DNA from: Paracoccaceae bacterium
Lineage (GTDB): Bacteria; Pseudomonadota; Alphaproteobacteria; Rhodobacterales; Rhodobacteraceae
NCBI GenBank assembly: GCA_030950185.1
Contig: JAUZRU010000064.1
Coordinates: 1 to 39,598, forward strand
DNA: 39,598 bases
Direction of reading: 5' to 3'
Shown: piece by piece, positions 8,056 through 16,221 of the stretch
Layout of the letters: every line of letters starts with the position of its first letter
How positions within the stretch are numbered: position 1 is the first letter of the stretch
Translations under genes and position numbers: made by a program
Notes under the pieces: generated by a model
Told to the model about the DNA's origin: nothing
Database searches by the model: none
The model's input: only the letters and a program-made list of their open reading frames with translations

Positions 8056-9438
8056 TCAGGGGCGTTCGATTCTGACCCAATCGATCTGCACGACACCTTC
8101 ACCATTGTCAGGCAGGTAATCCGATGCCGAACCGCCAAACGAAATGTAGAATGCATCGCCCGGTGTTTTCAGCGAACTGAGTTTTTGAACCTCTATCCAT
8201 TTGCCATTGGGTGGCGCCTTTGCGCCGGGACGGGGTTCAAGCCGGACACTGGCAATGTACTTGCGGCCTTTTTTGGTCAGGCGCAGCTGTATCGCGGCGA
8301 TGTTTCTGGCAAAAAATGCTGCCCGCGCCTGCAGGTTACGGCCTTCGACATAATAGACCATCCTGTCAAATCTGGCGTTCTTGCCCTTGGCGCTGGCAAT
8401 TTTCTCGCCGACAAGCGTCAGGTCCGTGCGCACATTGTTATAAGTGTTGAAAAAGACCGACGAATAGATGCCGCGGCCATCTTCACGGCCTATGCCGATA
8501 CGAAATGCTTCGCCCAGATAGCGGGGCTCTATCAACACACGCGCCGTGATCTGCCAGTCACCTTTCGGAACCGGCTTTTCAAGTTTCAGAATGTTCGGCC
8601 CGACCGGCTGTGCAACCGGTGTTCCGTCAGGGGCAACGATGGTCAAGATCCCGTCTTCGACCAGGTAATTGTTTTCGTCGGGGTTGATGACCTGCCAATG
8701 CGGGGCAAGATTGCCGCCGTCAAAATCATCCGAGAAATACATCTCTGGCGTCTTGGGCGCCGGGGGCGGTGGCGGTGGCGGTGGGGCAGGCTTTTCAACC
8801 TGTTTCTGAACCTCGGCAACCGCAACCTTGAAATCATTTGCATTTCGCGCATCGAAATACTGGCCCTTGCCCGCCCGCGCGATACATTGCAGTTGTGCCC
8901 GGGCCTTGGCGTCAACATCAAAGCCAACCACATTGACGCGCAGGTTGATGCCACGCCTGGTCAGTTCGGCCGCCACCGCGCATGGATCGCCGCCGCAGGT
9001 CTCGATCCCATCTGATATCAGAAGAACCGAATTGTTTTCCTCAAGCCTGTCCTCAAAAGCCCGTCCGGCCCGTTCCAGGGCGGCGGCAATCGGCGTCTTG
9101 CCCCGTGGAGTGATGTTTTTCACAAGGCCCGCGATTGCCTTGGGCGAGGCGCTGCCAAACGGGGCCACCAGCTGAACATCGCCACAATCATTCTTTTGCC
9201 GATGCCCATAGACCATCAGCGCGGGGGTTACCCCCTTGGGTAAAGAGGAAACAGACCCCTGCAAGACGGACTTGGCCGTATCAATCTTGGTCTGCTTGCC
9301 CACATGCCCCCACATGGAATTGGAAGCATCAAGTATATACAGAAGGTTGGTCTTTGCCGCGCCCGGTGCGGCCATGAAGATGGCGGCCACGAAACCGGTT
9401 GCTGCGGTGACAAAGATCTTGCCAACACGGATACGCAC
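8056..9438 (-). CDS. Secreted von Willebrand factor A protein with C-terminal concanavalin-like domain
   Basis: About 460 residues. A GTG at 9438 is preferred because AAGGGG lies six bases before it; a GTG at 9444 would add two residues but sits against that site. After a signal peptide (TAATGFVAAIFMAAPGAA) comes a VWA domain with a complete metal-ion-dependent adhesion site: DASNS at 37-41, a Thr in PRGKTPIAAAL and an Asp in ISDGIETCGG. A run of prolines near 216-226 links it to a beta-sandwich domain (about 232-460) closely matching the neighbouring 250-residue protein. VWA domains with an intact site usually bind protein ligands through Mg or Mn, so an extracytoplasmic adhesive or scaffolding role is inferred. 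It is first in the cluster that includes the giant protein. The domain calls are firm, the role is not. Confidence 0.88.
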   Translation of the reverse strand: MRIRVGKIFVTAATGFVAAIFMAAPGAAKTNLLYILDASNSMWGHVGKQTKIDTAKSVLQGSVSSLPKGVTPALMVYGHRQKNDCGDVQLVAPFGSASPKAIAGLVKNITPRGKTPIAAALERAGRAFEDRLEENNSVLLISDGIETCGGDPCAVAAELTRRGINLRVNVVGFDVDAKARAQLQCIARAGKGQYFDARNANDFKVAVAEVQKQVEKPAPPPPPPPPAPKTPEMYFSDDFDGGNLAPHWQVINPDENNYLVEDGILTIVAPDGTPVAQPVGPNILKLEKPVPKGDWQITARVLIEPRYLGEAFRIGIGREDGRGIYSSVFFNTYNNVRTDLTLVGEKIASAKGKNARFDRMVYYVEGRNLQARAAFFARNIAAIQLRLTKKGRKYIASVRLEPRPGAKAPPNGKWIEVQKLSSLKTPGDAFYISFGGSASDYLPDNGEGVVQIDWVRIERP

Positions 9439-9542
9439 AAGCACCCCCTTGCAACAATCAGAAGATATCTTACCAGTAACACGGGTATTCTTGTCGCGAG
9501 ATCCGGCTTTGTCGAGTCAAAAGTTACCCTAGGTCAACTGCG

Positions 9543-10163
9543 TTACCCCGTGCGGCGGCGGCGCAGATACACGTAATATGCCCCCGCGCCGCCGTGGCGG
9601 CGGTGGGCCTGATTGACCTGCAATATCAGGGGCGCCAGGGGTGGTTGTGCCAACCAGCGGGGAACCTGATGTTTCAGGATGCCTCTGGGGGTGGGCATGA
9701 TGTCGTCATTTTCGCCATCCCGCCCCTTGCCGGTAATCACCAGCAGCAGGCGTTTGCCCGAGGCGTGCGAATCCCGAACAAAAATGCTTAGCGCCGCCTG
9801 GGCGCGGGCCTGGGTCATGCCATGCAGATCAAGCCGCGCATCTATTGCCAGCTTGCCCCGTTTCAGCTTTTCAAAGCGCTTCCGGTCCATTGCCGGTGCC
9901 TTGTTGCCACCCGACAGCGCAAAGCTTTCCTCAAGACTTGGCGCCAGATCCCGGCGTTGCGGTGGAACGGGCCCGGCCTGGCCAATACGAAAATATGTGA
10001 TGCTATGGCCGGGCTTTGGCGGCATCGGCCTTGCCGGTGGGGTGTCTGCTGTCGTCGGGGGTTCGGCGGTCTGGCGCATCGGCGCGGCGCGTGCCACGAC
10101 CTTTTCCCAAAGCGCGCGTTCGGCCGGGGTCAAGCTACGCCTGGTCTTTTTCTTTCCCGACAC
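9543..10163 (-). CDS. Smr (MutS2 C-terminal type) domain protein
   Basis: 206 residues starting at a GTG only three bases after the mltA stop, with AAGGA upstream. The N-terminal half is basic and proline-rich and looks disordered. The C-terminal half is an Smr domain: the LDLHGMTQARAQA signature near residue 115, then LLVITGKGR and GILKHQVPRWL. Smr domains are found in endonucleases and RNA/DNA-binding proteins; stand-alone forms are common in proteobacteria and their substrate is generally unclear. Translational coupling with mltA and the Tim44-like gene suggests a three-gene transcription unit. Confidence 0.88.
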   Translation of the reverse strand: MSGKKKTRRSLTPAERALWEKVVARAAPMRQTAEPPTTADTPPARPMPPKPGHSITYFRIGQAGPVPPQRRDLAPSLEESFALSGGNKAPAMDRKRFEKLKRGKLAIDARLDLHGMTQARAQAALSIFVRDSHASGKRLLLVITGKGRDGENDDIMPTPRGILKHQVPRWLAQPPLAPLILQVNQAHRRHGGAGAYYVYLRRRRTG

Positions 10164-10166
10164 GGT

Positions 10167-11204
10167 TCATCCTTCCGGCACCAGTCTTTTCGCAATCTGG
10201 TTAGGCAATAGAACAACAAGCCGGCCACTGTCCATCACCTGCCCGGCCAGCGTTCCCGCCGCAGGGCCCGCGCCGAAAAATATATCGGCCCGTTGGGGCC
10301 CCTTTATGGCAGATCCGGTATCCTGCGCGACAACAAGGCGGCGCATGACGAAACTGCCGCCCTTTTCGATCCACACCGGCGCGCCCATCTGAACGAAACG
10401 CGGATCCACCGCGATAGAGCGCATGCCGGTCAGGGGCCTGTCCAGCGCGCCAAAGGTGGCGTCGCTGTCATCCTTGAGCTCGCGGAAAAAGACATAGGAC
10501 TTGTTGAATTCAAGCGCCCTGATTCCGCGCGCCGGGTCTTGCATGAACCATTTCTTGACGCCTTCGATTGACGCGCTCGGAAAATCAAGCACGCCCCGGC
10601 GGACGAGCTCGCGCGCGGCCGAACGGTATACATGCCCGTTTTCGCCCGCATATCCCACACGGATGATTGTGCCATCCTGCAACCGCACACGGCCCGAGCC
10701 CTGGATATGCAGATAATACAGGTCAACCGGGTCTTTCACCCAGGCAATCTCAAGCCCCCTGCCCGCCAACGCGCCGTTGTCGATGGCTTCGCGTGTCAGC
10801 ATCGGATCGCGTGGTTTGAGGTTGGGCGGCTTTCGGTAGATCGGGTAGCGATACAGGTCGGTCGGAGCTCTTGATCCCTCGAGTATCGGGTCGAAATATC
10901 CGGTGAAAAGCGCGTTGTTTTCGGGCGCAATCACGACCGGGGTAAAGAAAAGCTCGAAAAACTGGCGTGCCGGAGGGTTGGTTTTCGCGAATTTGCAGAT
11001 CGGCGCCCATTCAGGGGCCGATATGTCCTGACATGATTTCTGAAATGCCCTTAGCGCGGCAAGATGATCATCCTGTTGCCAGCCAAGAAGCTGATCAAAC
11101 CTGACGGCCTGATATTTATGGCCAGCAACCGCGGAAAATGCAGAAAGAAAGAAGGCCAGAACCCCGACGCACAGGGCGCCACGGTTTGGCAAGCGTCGGC
11201 TCAC
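10167..11204 (-). CDS. mltA: Membrane-bound lytic murein transglycosylase A
   Basis: 345 residues. The GTG start overlaps the stop of the upstream Tim44-like gene (GTGA). A hydrophobic N-terminus (CVGVLAFFLSAFSAVAG) acts as export signal; I see no clear lipobox. The MltA barrel includes FTGYFDP and YRYPIYRKPP, and the C-terminal 3D domain carries SIAVDPRF and AQDTGSAIKGPQRADIFFG, which contains the family's catalytic aspartate (the Asp of DTG). It should cleave the MurNAc-GlcNAc bond of peptidoglycan with 1,6-anhydro product formation in the periplasm. Confidence 0.95.
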   Translation of the reverse strand: MSRRLPNRGALCVGVLAFFLSAFSAVAGHKYQAVRFDQLLGWQQDDHLAALRAFQKSCQDISAPEWAPICKFAKTNPPARQFFELFFTPVVIAPENNALFTGYFDPILEGSRAPTDLYRYPIYRKPPNLKPRDPMLTREAIDNGALAGRGLEIAWVKDPVDLYYLHIQGSGRVRLQDGTIIRVGYAGENGHVYRSAARELVRRGVLDFPSASIEGVKKWFMQDPARGIRALEFNKSYVFFRELKDDSDATFGALDRPLTGMRSIAVDPRFVQMGAPVWIEKGGSFVMRRLVVAQDTGSAIKGPQRADIFFGAGPAAGTLAGQVMDSGRLVVLLPNQIAKRLVPEG

Positions 11205-11866
11205 AGGCCCGTGGCGACCAGTATCCAGTTGGGGTCGCTACTGCCCATGATGCGGGAAAAGGTCCAGACATCCTTTTGCCGCTTGATCTGCTTGGGATCG
11301 CCTTCAATGATTTCACCGCTCTTGTTGCGCACGACCGAGGTCAGTTCGGCAACGAACTGAACGGTGATTTCCCCTTCCCGGGTGTCGGGGTCGAGATTGG
11401 CGTCGATGATCTTGCTGTCGCGCAGGCCGATAAAGCTGGCATCAATGTGAATACCTTCGGCGGCGCGGGCATCTATGACCTGGGAAAAGCTGTCATATAC
11501 CTCGTCGGCCAGAAAACGGCGCAAGGTCTGCTTGTCTCCGTTTTCAAACGCCATCAGCAGCATTTCATAGGCGGCGCGTGCGCCCTCCATGAAATGTGTG
11601 ACATTGAATTCGGGATCGAAGTGTTTCATTTCGGCCAGCGCAAGCCCCGCCTTGCTGTTCAAATCGACATGATCGGCAATGTCCTTGTCGATTCCGCCCT
11701 GAATGACCTCGAACTCGCGCCGGTTGACGGTCGGGCCTGTCTGCGGGGGGAGCGGTGCGGGCGGTTTTTCGAATCCGTCCCTCGTGCCAAGAACCTTGGA
11801 CAGGCGGACGATCAGGAAAATGGCTATCCCTGCAAGCACGATCAGTTGGATGACGGCTGAACTCAT
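11201..11866 (-). CDS. Tim44-like / TimA domain protein, N-terminally membrane-anchored
   Basis: 221 residues from the ATG at 11866, chosen because it opens directly into a single membrane segment (AVIQLIVLAGIAIFLIVRL); the longer frame from 11923 adds 19 polar residues with no support. After a short proline-rich linker comes a Tim44-like domain (about 95-221): FMEGARAAYEMLLMAFENGD, then LADEVYDSF, and a beta-rich end with VWTFSR and WILVATGL. In mitochondria Tim44 ties the import channel to Hsp70; bacterial forms are inner-membrane proteins of poorly defined function, sometimes associated with respiratory or export complexes. It leads the tim44-mltA-smr unit. Confidence 0.85.
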   Translation of the reverse strand: MSSAVIQLIVLAGIAIFLIVRLSKVLGTRDGFEKPPAPLPPQTGPTVNRREFEVIQGGIDKDIADHVDLNSKAGLALAEMKHFDPEFNVTHFMEGARAAYEMLLMAFENGDKQTLRRFLADEVYDSFSQVIDARAAEGIHIDASFIGLRDSKIIDANLDPDTREGEITVQFVAELTSVVRNKSGEIIEGDPKQIKRQKDVWTFSRIMGSSDPNWILVATGL

Positions 11867-11920
11867 TTTTGGGACGGCTCCTGAAATATAACTGTCGGAC
11901 GTGGTATCCGGGTCCACAAG

Positions 11921-11948
11921 CACATATGTATGTTACGGCTGTGGTCAA
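11921..11948 (-). promoter_or_regulatory. Possible sigma70 promoter for the tim44-like/mltA/smr unit
   Basis: On the minus strand TTGACC (11948-11943) is followed after 16 bases by TATGTG (11926-11921). The -35 is near consensus, the -10 is weak (three of six), and the spacing is one short of optimal. It lies about 55 bases upstream of the preferred start. Confidence 0.3.
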
Positions 11949-11993
11949 GTCCACCACACTACATTGCGAGAATGACAGGCAAGGAACAAGAAA

Positions 11994-12476
11994 ATGTGGC
12001 TGTTTCTGATATTCGTGGCGGTTCCGATCATTGAAATCGCACTGTTCATACAGGTCGGCGGTGTGATCGGCCTGTGGCCAACCCTTGCCATCGTGGTGCT
12101 GACGGCGTTTGCCGGAACCTGGCTGATGCGTCAACAGGGGATGATGACCCTTGCGAAACTGCAGAAATCTCTGGCCGAGGGGGGCAACCCGGCTGATCCG
12201 ATGGCACAGGGGGCGATGATCCTGGTCGCCGGTGTTCTGTTGCTTACGCCGGGGTTTTTTACCGACACGATCGGCTTTATGCTGTTGCTGCCGCCGGTGC
12301 GGGCTGCCCTGATCAAATGGATTTCTGCACGTATCGTTGCCAGTGGCTCTGTTCACTTCTCGTCCACGACCTCGGCGTCAGAACACGGCGCAAGCACCAC
12401 GATAGAAACCGATTACATCATCATTGACGAGGATTCCGAGCCGCGCGAAGGCCCGTCCGGCTGGACCAAACATTAG
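11994..12476 (+). CDS. fxsA: FxsA family membrane protein
   Basis: 160 residues, divergent from the Tim44-like gene. A ribosome site (AAGGAAC) lies just upstream. The first 30 residues form one membrane helix with the FxsA-typical VPIIEIALFIQVG, a second follows at about 30-45, and the conserved AGVLLLTPGFFTDTIGFMLLLPP forms a third hydrophobic block near 80-105. The acidic C-terminal tail is probably cytoplasmic. In E. coli FxsA affects exclusion of phage T7 by the F plasmid when overproduced; its normal role is unknown. Confidence 0.92.
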   Translation: MWLFLIFVAVPIIEIALFIQVGGVIGLWPTLAIVVLTAFAGTWLMRQQGMMTLAKLQKSLAEGGNPADPMAQGAMILVAGVLLLTPGFFTDTIGFMLLLPPVRAALIKWISARIVASGSVHFSSTTSASEHGASTTIETDYIIIDEDSEPREGPSGWTKH

Positions 12477-12542
12477 ATTGTGGCCGCCGGTATGACCTGC
12501 TAGTCATTGCCGCAAAATTTGCAAGTTTACAGGAGTCTCTTG

Positions 12543-13040
12543 ATGGCCGACGAAAACAACAGCCAGAATGACCAGGCACCCCAGCCCCCGCGCCTTCAGG
12601 TGCTGGGCCAGTTCATCCGTGATCTGTCGTTTGAAAACGTCGCGGCCCAAAAGGGCGTGATGGGTGAAGGGCAACCGGATATTCAGGTTCAGGTCAATCT
12701 TGATGCCACGCGTCGTGAATCAGACAAGAATTACGAAGTCATCCTCAAGCTGAACATCGAATCCCGGCTAAAGGAAATGGATGCCACGCTGTTCATCCTT
12801 GAAATCGAATATGCCGGAATCTTTCAGGTCGAAAACGTGCCCGACGATCAGCTGCATCCGTTCCTGCTGATCGAATGTCCGCGCATGATCTTCCCCTATC
12901 TGCGCCGGATCGTGAGCGACATCACCCATGATGGTGGCTACCCGCCGTTGAATCTTGAAAACATCGACTTCCTGTCGCTGTACCAGCAAGAGCTTCAGCG
13001 CCGCGCCGAGGCCGAAAAGGCCGGCCAGCCCGTCGCCTGA
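12543..13040 (+). CDS. secB: Protein-export chaperone SecB
   Basis: 165 residues. The ATG at 12543 has AGGAG nine bases before it and gives the usual acidic SecB N-terminus, while the frame from 12507 lacks such a site. The body matches SecB: QFIRDLSFENV, then KLNIESRLKEMDATLFILEIEYAGIFQV, the ECPRMIFPYLRRIVSDITHDGGYPP region, and a C-terminal helix. SecB is a homotetramer that holds presecretory proteins unfolded and passes them to SecA. It lies 66 bases after fxsA and faces dnaQ tail to tail. Confidence 0.97.
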   Translation: MADENNSQNDQAPQPPRLQVLGQFIRDLSFENVAAQKGVMGEGQPDIQVQVNLDATRRESDKNYEVILKLNIESRLKEMDATLFILEIEYAGIFQVENVPDDQLHPFLLIECPRMIFPYLRRIVSDITHDGGYPPLNLENIDFLSLYQQELQRRAEAEKAGQPVA

Positions 13041-13052
13041 CCAGCTGCGCGG

Positions 13053-13085
13053 AAAAATCAGCTCTGGCCGAATTTCGACCAGAGC
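13053..13085 (-). terminator. Rho-independent terminator of the maf-aroE-coaE-dnaQ unit
   Basis: Read on the minus strand, GCTCTGG and CCAGAGC pair and extend through a U-G wobble and CGAA/TTCG, with the dnaQ stop codon immediately after the stem, followed by five T (13057-13053). The hairpin therefore overlaps the last dnaQ codons. In the plus direction no T run follows, so it serves the leftward unit. Confidence 0.7.
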
Positions 13086-13759
13086 GCATTCTCGCCCATC
13101 GACTTGATGAATTCTGCGTGCCTCGCCTGTTCGTCCGCACTCAGGCGTGGTGGCAATGGTCTTGGTCGTGGCGGTGCCCTCCAGCTACCCTGGCCCGTTT
13201 CCGACGACGTGTCGCGCCCCGCCCCCGTATCAAGACCAAAGCCGGGCTGCCGGCCTCCCATGAGTTCAAGATAGACTTCGGCCAGAAGTTCCGAGTCCAG
13301 CAACGCGCCGTGTTTTTCGCGGCCGGAATTGTCCACCGAAAACCTGCGACAAAGCGCGTCCAGCGAGTTCTGCGCGCCCGGATAGCGTTTGCGCGCAATT
13401 TCAAGCGTATCGATCGCACGCGCCATGGGCAGGGGTTGCCGCCCGGTCTTGAGCAGCTCGGCATTGATAAAGCGCATGTCGAAGCTGGCATTGTGGATGA
13501 CCAGCGGATCCTCGGCAATGAATTCAAGGAAGGCATCGACGATTGCGGCAAAAACCGGTTTGTCGGCAAGAAATTCGTCGGACAGCCCGTGAACCGCCTC
13601 GGCCTCTTTGGGCATGGATCGTTCCGGGTTGATATACTGGTGATAGGTGCGGCCGGTCGGGACGTGGTTCAACAGTTCGACCGCGCCGATTTCGACGATC
13701 CGGTCGCCATTGTCCGGGTTCAGGCCCGTCGTTTCGGTATCCAGCACGATTTCACGCAT
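13058..13759 (-). CDS. dnaQ: DNA polymerase III epsilon subunit (3'-5' proofreading exonuclease)
   Basis: 233 residues. DEDDh exonuclease motifs are all present: Exo[10 protein letters not shown] (Asp7, Glu9), Exo[11 protein letters not shown], and ExoIII with [19 protein letters not shown] holding the catalytic His and Asp. The C-terminal 60 residues are arginine/proline-rich and probably contact the alpha subunit. It edits mismatches for the replicative polymerase. Its start overlaps the end of coaE by eight bases, an arrangement common in alphaproteobacteria. Confidence 0.96.
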   Translation of the reverse strand: MREIVLDTETTGLNPDNGDRIVEIGAVELLNHVPTGRTYHQYINPERSMPKEAEAVHGLSDEFLADKPVFAAIVDAFLEFIAEDPLVIHNASFDMRFINAELLKTGRQPLPMARAIDTLEIARKRYPGAQNSLDALCRRFSVDNSGREKHGALLDSELLAEVYLELMGGRQPGFGLDTGAGRDTSSETGQGSWRAPPRPRPLPPRLSADEQARHAEFIKSMGENALWSKFGQS

Positions 13760-14363
13760 CCGTTTCGATCCTTTTGCGAAGCTGCTCTATGATGCGGCTG
13801 ACCTCGGCGCGTGCCCATTCGGGCGTGCGGGTTTCGATGACAAAATCAGCGCGTGCGCGCTTGTCGGCATCGCTCATCTGGTTTGCAAGGATTTTCTGAA
13901 AATGCTTTTCGTTCATGCCTGGCCGGGCCATGACCCTGGCACGCTGGACGTCCGGCGGCGCGGTTACGACAAGTGTGGCATCAACTGCCCGGTCACCCCC
14001 GGTTTCAAACAGCAGAGGAACATCGACAACCACGATATCCCGCCCCTGCCGTGCCGCCTGTTCGATAAAGGCGGCACGATCCCGCGCAACAAGGGGATGA
14101 ACCACCTTTTCGATCTGTTCCAGGGCTGTTTCATCGCGGCCTATCCATTCACGCAGCACCGCGCGGTCAACCTGCCCGTCAACAACTGCCTTGGGGCAGA
14201 TCCTGCCAATCGCCGGAACCCCTGCCCCGCCGGGCCCATAGATACGGTGCACGGCCGCGTCCGCATCCCAGACCGGAATGCCGAATTCCCGGAAAAAACC
14301 GGCGGTCGTCGATTTTCCCATGCCGATGGATCCGGTCAGGCCCAGAATCAGCGGCCGCGTCAT
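13752..14363 (-). CDS. coaE: Dephospho-CoA kinase
   Basis: 203 residues. The P-loop GSIGMGKST is at 11-19, followed by [14 protein letters not shown], the lid region and [12 protein letters not shown]. It phosphorylates the ribose 3'-OH of dephospho-CoA with ATP, the last step of coenzyme A synthesis. Start and stop overlap its neighbours (ATGA with aroE, eight bases with dnaQ). Confidence 0.96.
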   Translation of the reverse strand: MTRPLILGLTGSIGMGKSTTAGFFREFGIPVWDADAAVHRIYGPGGAGVPAIGRICPKAVVDGQVDRAVLREWIGRDETALEQIEKVVHPLVARDRAAFIEQAARQGRDIVVVDVPLLFETGGDRAVDATLVVTAPPDVQRARVMARPGMNEKHFQKILANQMSDADKRARADFVIETRTPEWARAEVSRIIEQLRKRIETDA

Positions 14364-15196
14364 GCGTTCAACACCTCTTGCCGCAGGTCCTCATCAACAT
14401 CGGGGCGGATCCCGAACCAGTTTTCAAAACCCGGCACCGCCTGGTGCAACAGCATTCCCAGCCCGTCAACCGTTTGGCAACCCATTTTTTCGGCCTCGAC
14501 AAGAAGGGGCGTGCGCAAGGGGGTATAAACGATATCGGTCACCAATGTTCCCTTGCGCAGCTTGGCCAGGGGCAGGTTCAGCGGTGGCTGACCGGTCATG
14601 CCAAGCGAAGTGGTGTTGACCAGCATATCGACCTTGGCCATCGCCGCGCCCGCCTTTGTCCAGTCAACCACCTTGATGCGCGCGCCGAAATGTTCGGCCA
14701 GCATCTCGGCCCGGCTGCGGGTACGATTGACAAGATAGATTTCAGGCACCCGTTCAGACAAAAGCGATGAAAGGATCGCACGAGACGCGCCGCCCGCCCC
14801 GATAACCATGGCCGGGCCGGTAGAGGCAGACCAGGCTGGCACATGCTGTTTGATATTGGCGATGAATCCATATCCGTCGGTGTTGTCGGCCTGAATGCGC
14901 CCGTCCTTGCGAAATGTCAGGGTATTTGCCGCACCTATCAACGCGGCCCGGTCGGTAATGACATCGGCAAGGCCAACAACCGCCTCTTTATAAGGGATCG
15001 TCACATTTGCGCCCCTGAAGCCAAGGCGGATCAGTGCCTCGATCCCATAGGCAAGATTGTCTTGTGACAGCTCGATGGGGATATAATGGCCCCGCAGGTC
15101 GTATTTTCTCAGCCAGTAACCATGAACGCGCGGTGACAGGCTGTGCGCGATCGGCGAACCTATCACTGCCGCAAGCGGTATTGATTCAGTGCTCAT
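14360..15196 (-). CDS. aroE: Shikimate dehydrogenase (NADP)
   Basis: 278 residues. The substrate pocket is seen in GSPIAHSLSPRVHGYWL and NVTIPYK (catalytic Lys70). The NADP-binding turn is GAGGASRAILSSL with VNRTRSRAEML after it. The C-terminal GLGMLLHQA is also typical. The enzyme reduces 3-dehydroshikimate in aromatic amino acid synthesis. It overlaps maf and coaE by four bases on either side. Confidence 0.96.
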   Translation of the reverse strand: MSTESIPLAAVIGSPIAHSLSPRVHGYWLRKYDLRGHYIPIELSQDNLAYGIEALIRLGFRGANVTIPYKEAVVGLADVITDRAALIGAANTLTFRKDGRIQADNTDGYGFIANIKQHVPAWSASTGPAMVIGAGGASRAILSSLLSERVPEIYLVNRTRSRAEMLAEHFGARIKVVDWTKAGAAMAKVDMLVNTTSLGMTGQPPLNLPLAKLRKGTLVTDIVYTPLRTPLLVEAEKMGCQTVDGLGMLLHQAVPGFENWFGIRPDVDEDLRQEVLNA

Positions 15197-15792
15197 CTTT
15201 CCAGCAGCCCCGCCTGTTCAAGGTAGCCCAGGACGTCGATCAAGGGCATCCCGAGAATTGTGAACCAATCACCTTCTATCGCGGAAAACAATCTTACGCC
15301 AATATCTTCAAGCTTGTAACAACCGACTGTTGTCAAAACGTCCTCACCGATTCGCGCAAGATAGCTGTCGAGAAACCTGTCGGAAAAGGGTTTCATTTCC
15401 AGTCTGGCCACCCCAACCTTGCGCCAGACCGGCTGACCGTTGATGGCAATGACGGCGGCTGCCAGCAATCGGTGCCGCTTGCCGCGCAAGGTTTTCAGGT
15501 GCTGTCGCGCCTGATCCATATCCTTGGGCTTGTCGAAAATCACGCCGTCAAATTCAAGCACCTGGTCAGACCCGATGACCGCCACATCGGCGTTCCGGTT
15601 CGAAACCTGCACCGCCTTGGCCTCGGCCAGGGCATCGGCAATATCAAAAGGCGCCAGCCCTTCGGCCAGCAGCGCCGCCTTGATCGCAGTTTCATCGACG
15701 CGCGCGGGTCGAACGCCAAAAGCAACGCCAGCACGTGCAAGCATTTCCTGTCTTGCTGTCGAGCCAGAGGCAAGGATGATGTGTTCAACCAT
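15193..15792 (-). CDS. maf: Maf-family nucleoside triphosphate pyrophosphatase
   Basis: 199 residues. The ATG at 15792 begins the family N-terminus MVEHIILASGSTARQEML; the longer frame to 15912 has no family similarity and would run into the origin region. Further motifs are VDETAIKA, IGSDQVLEFDG and, at the C-terminus, EGDWFTILGMPL. Maf proteins hydrolyse non-canonical or modified nucleotides to monophosphates. First gene of the leftward unit beside the origin. Confidence 0.94.
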   Translation of the reverse strand: MVEHIILASGSTARQEMLARAGVAFGVRPARVDETAIKAALLAEGLAPFDIADALAEAKAVQVSNRNADVAVIGSDQVLEFDGVIFDKPKDMDQARQHLKTLRGKRHRLLAAAVIAINGQPVWRKVGVARLEMKPFSDRFLDSYLARIGEDVLTTVGCYKLEDIGVRLFSAIEGDWFTILGMPLIDVLGYLEQAGLLER

Positions 15793-16221
15793 TGTAGAAC
15801 CCTGTGGAAAAGAATTGCGCAGAGCGGGGCAGTTTGTCGAAAATCGGACGATAGCCCGAAATCCTGCATAACATGCCCGGTTGTAAAGCCGCTCGGCGCT
15901 GGTTGTCCACAAGGCATGGTTTTTTCCCGCTTATGTGGATATGCCGTTTACGCCGCGATAACCGTTGATTCATACCATGCAGTCCACAGAGATATCCACA
16001 ACAAAGGATTTTTTAAATATATGAAAAACAACGATAAATATCACTTATATCGACATGTTGATCAATCTTTTCATCGGGAACGGTATAAATTTTATTTTGA
16101 ATTATTGTGGATGAAAACCTTGATCCCGATGTTTCCACTGTATCTAAAACAACAACGTCTTTCTCTTTAATATTATTTGTTTTAGGAAGCGGGGAACCGT
16201 CTGTGCAAAATCCGGAACCAA
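15793..16221. other. oriC: Chromosomal replication origin (oriC) region
   Basis: A 429-base stretch without a credible gene between divergent maf and hemJ, visibly more AT-rich on its right half (about 16005-16185) than the surroundings. Five 9-mers differ from the DnaA box TTATCCACA by a single base: 15803-15811 (minus), 15903-15911 (plus), 15934-15942 (minus), 15992-16000 (plus) and 16106-16114 (minus). One GANTC methylation site (CcrM type) is at 15967. Genes on both sides run outward, and parA/parB and parS sites are nearby. The gene neighbourhood (maf side against hem/rho side) matches the known origin location of several alphaproteobacteria. hemE, often next to this origin, is not in the window. 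Confidence 0.85.

Noticed and set aside
9525-9541. Imperfect inverted repeat followed by TTTT on the minus strand after smr
   Set aside because: The stem has two central mismatches, leaving about five pairs; not convincing as a terminator.
15980-15988. A further DnaA-box-like site (CAGTCCACA)
   Set aside because: Three mismatches to the consensus, so not counted among the five boxes.
15034-16170. A 378-codon plus-strand frame covering aroE, maf and the origin
   Set aside because: It is antisense to two firmly identified genes and then crosses the AT-rich origin region; no family pattern.
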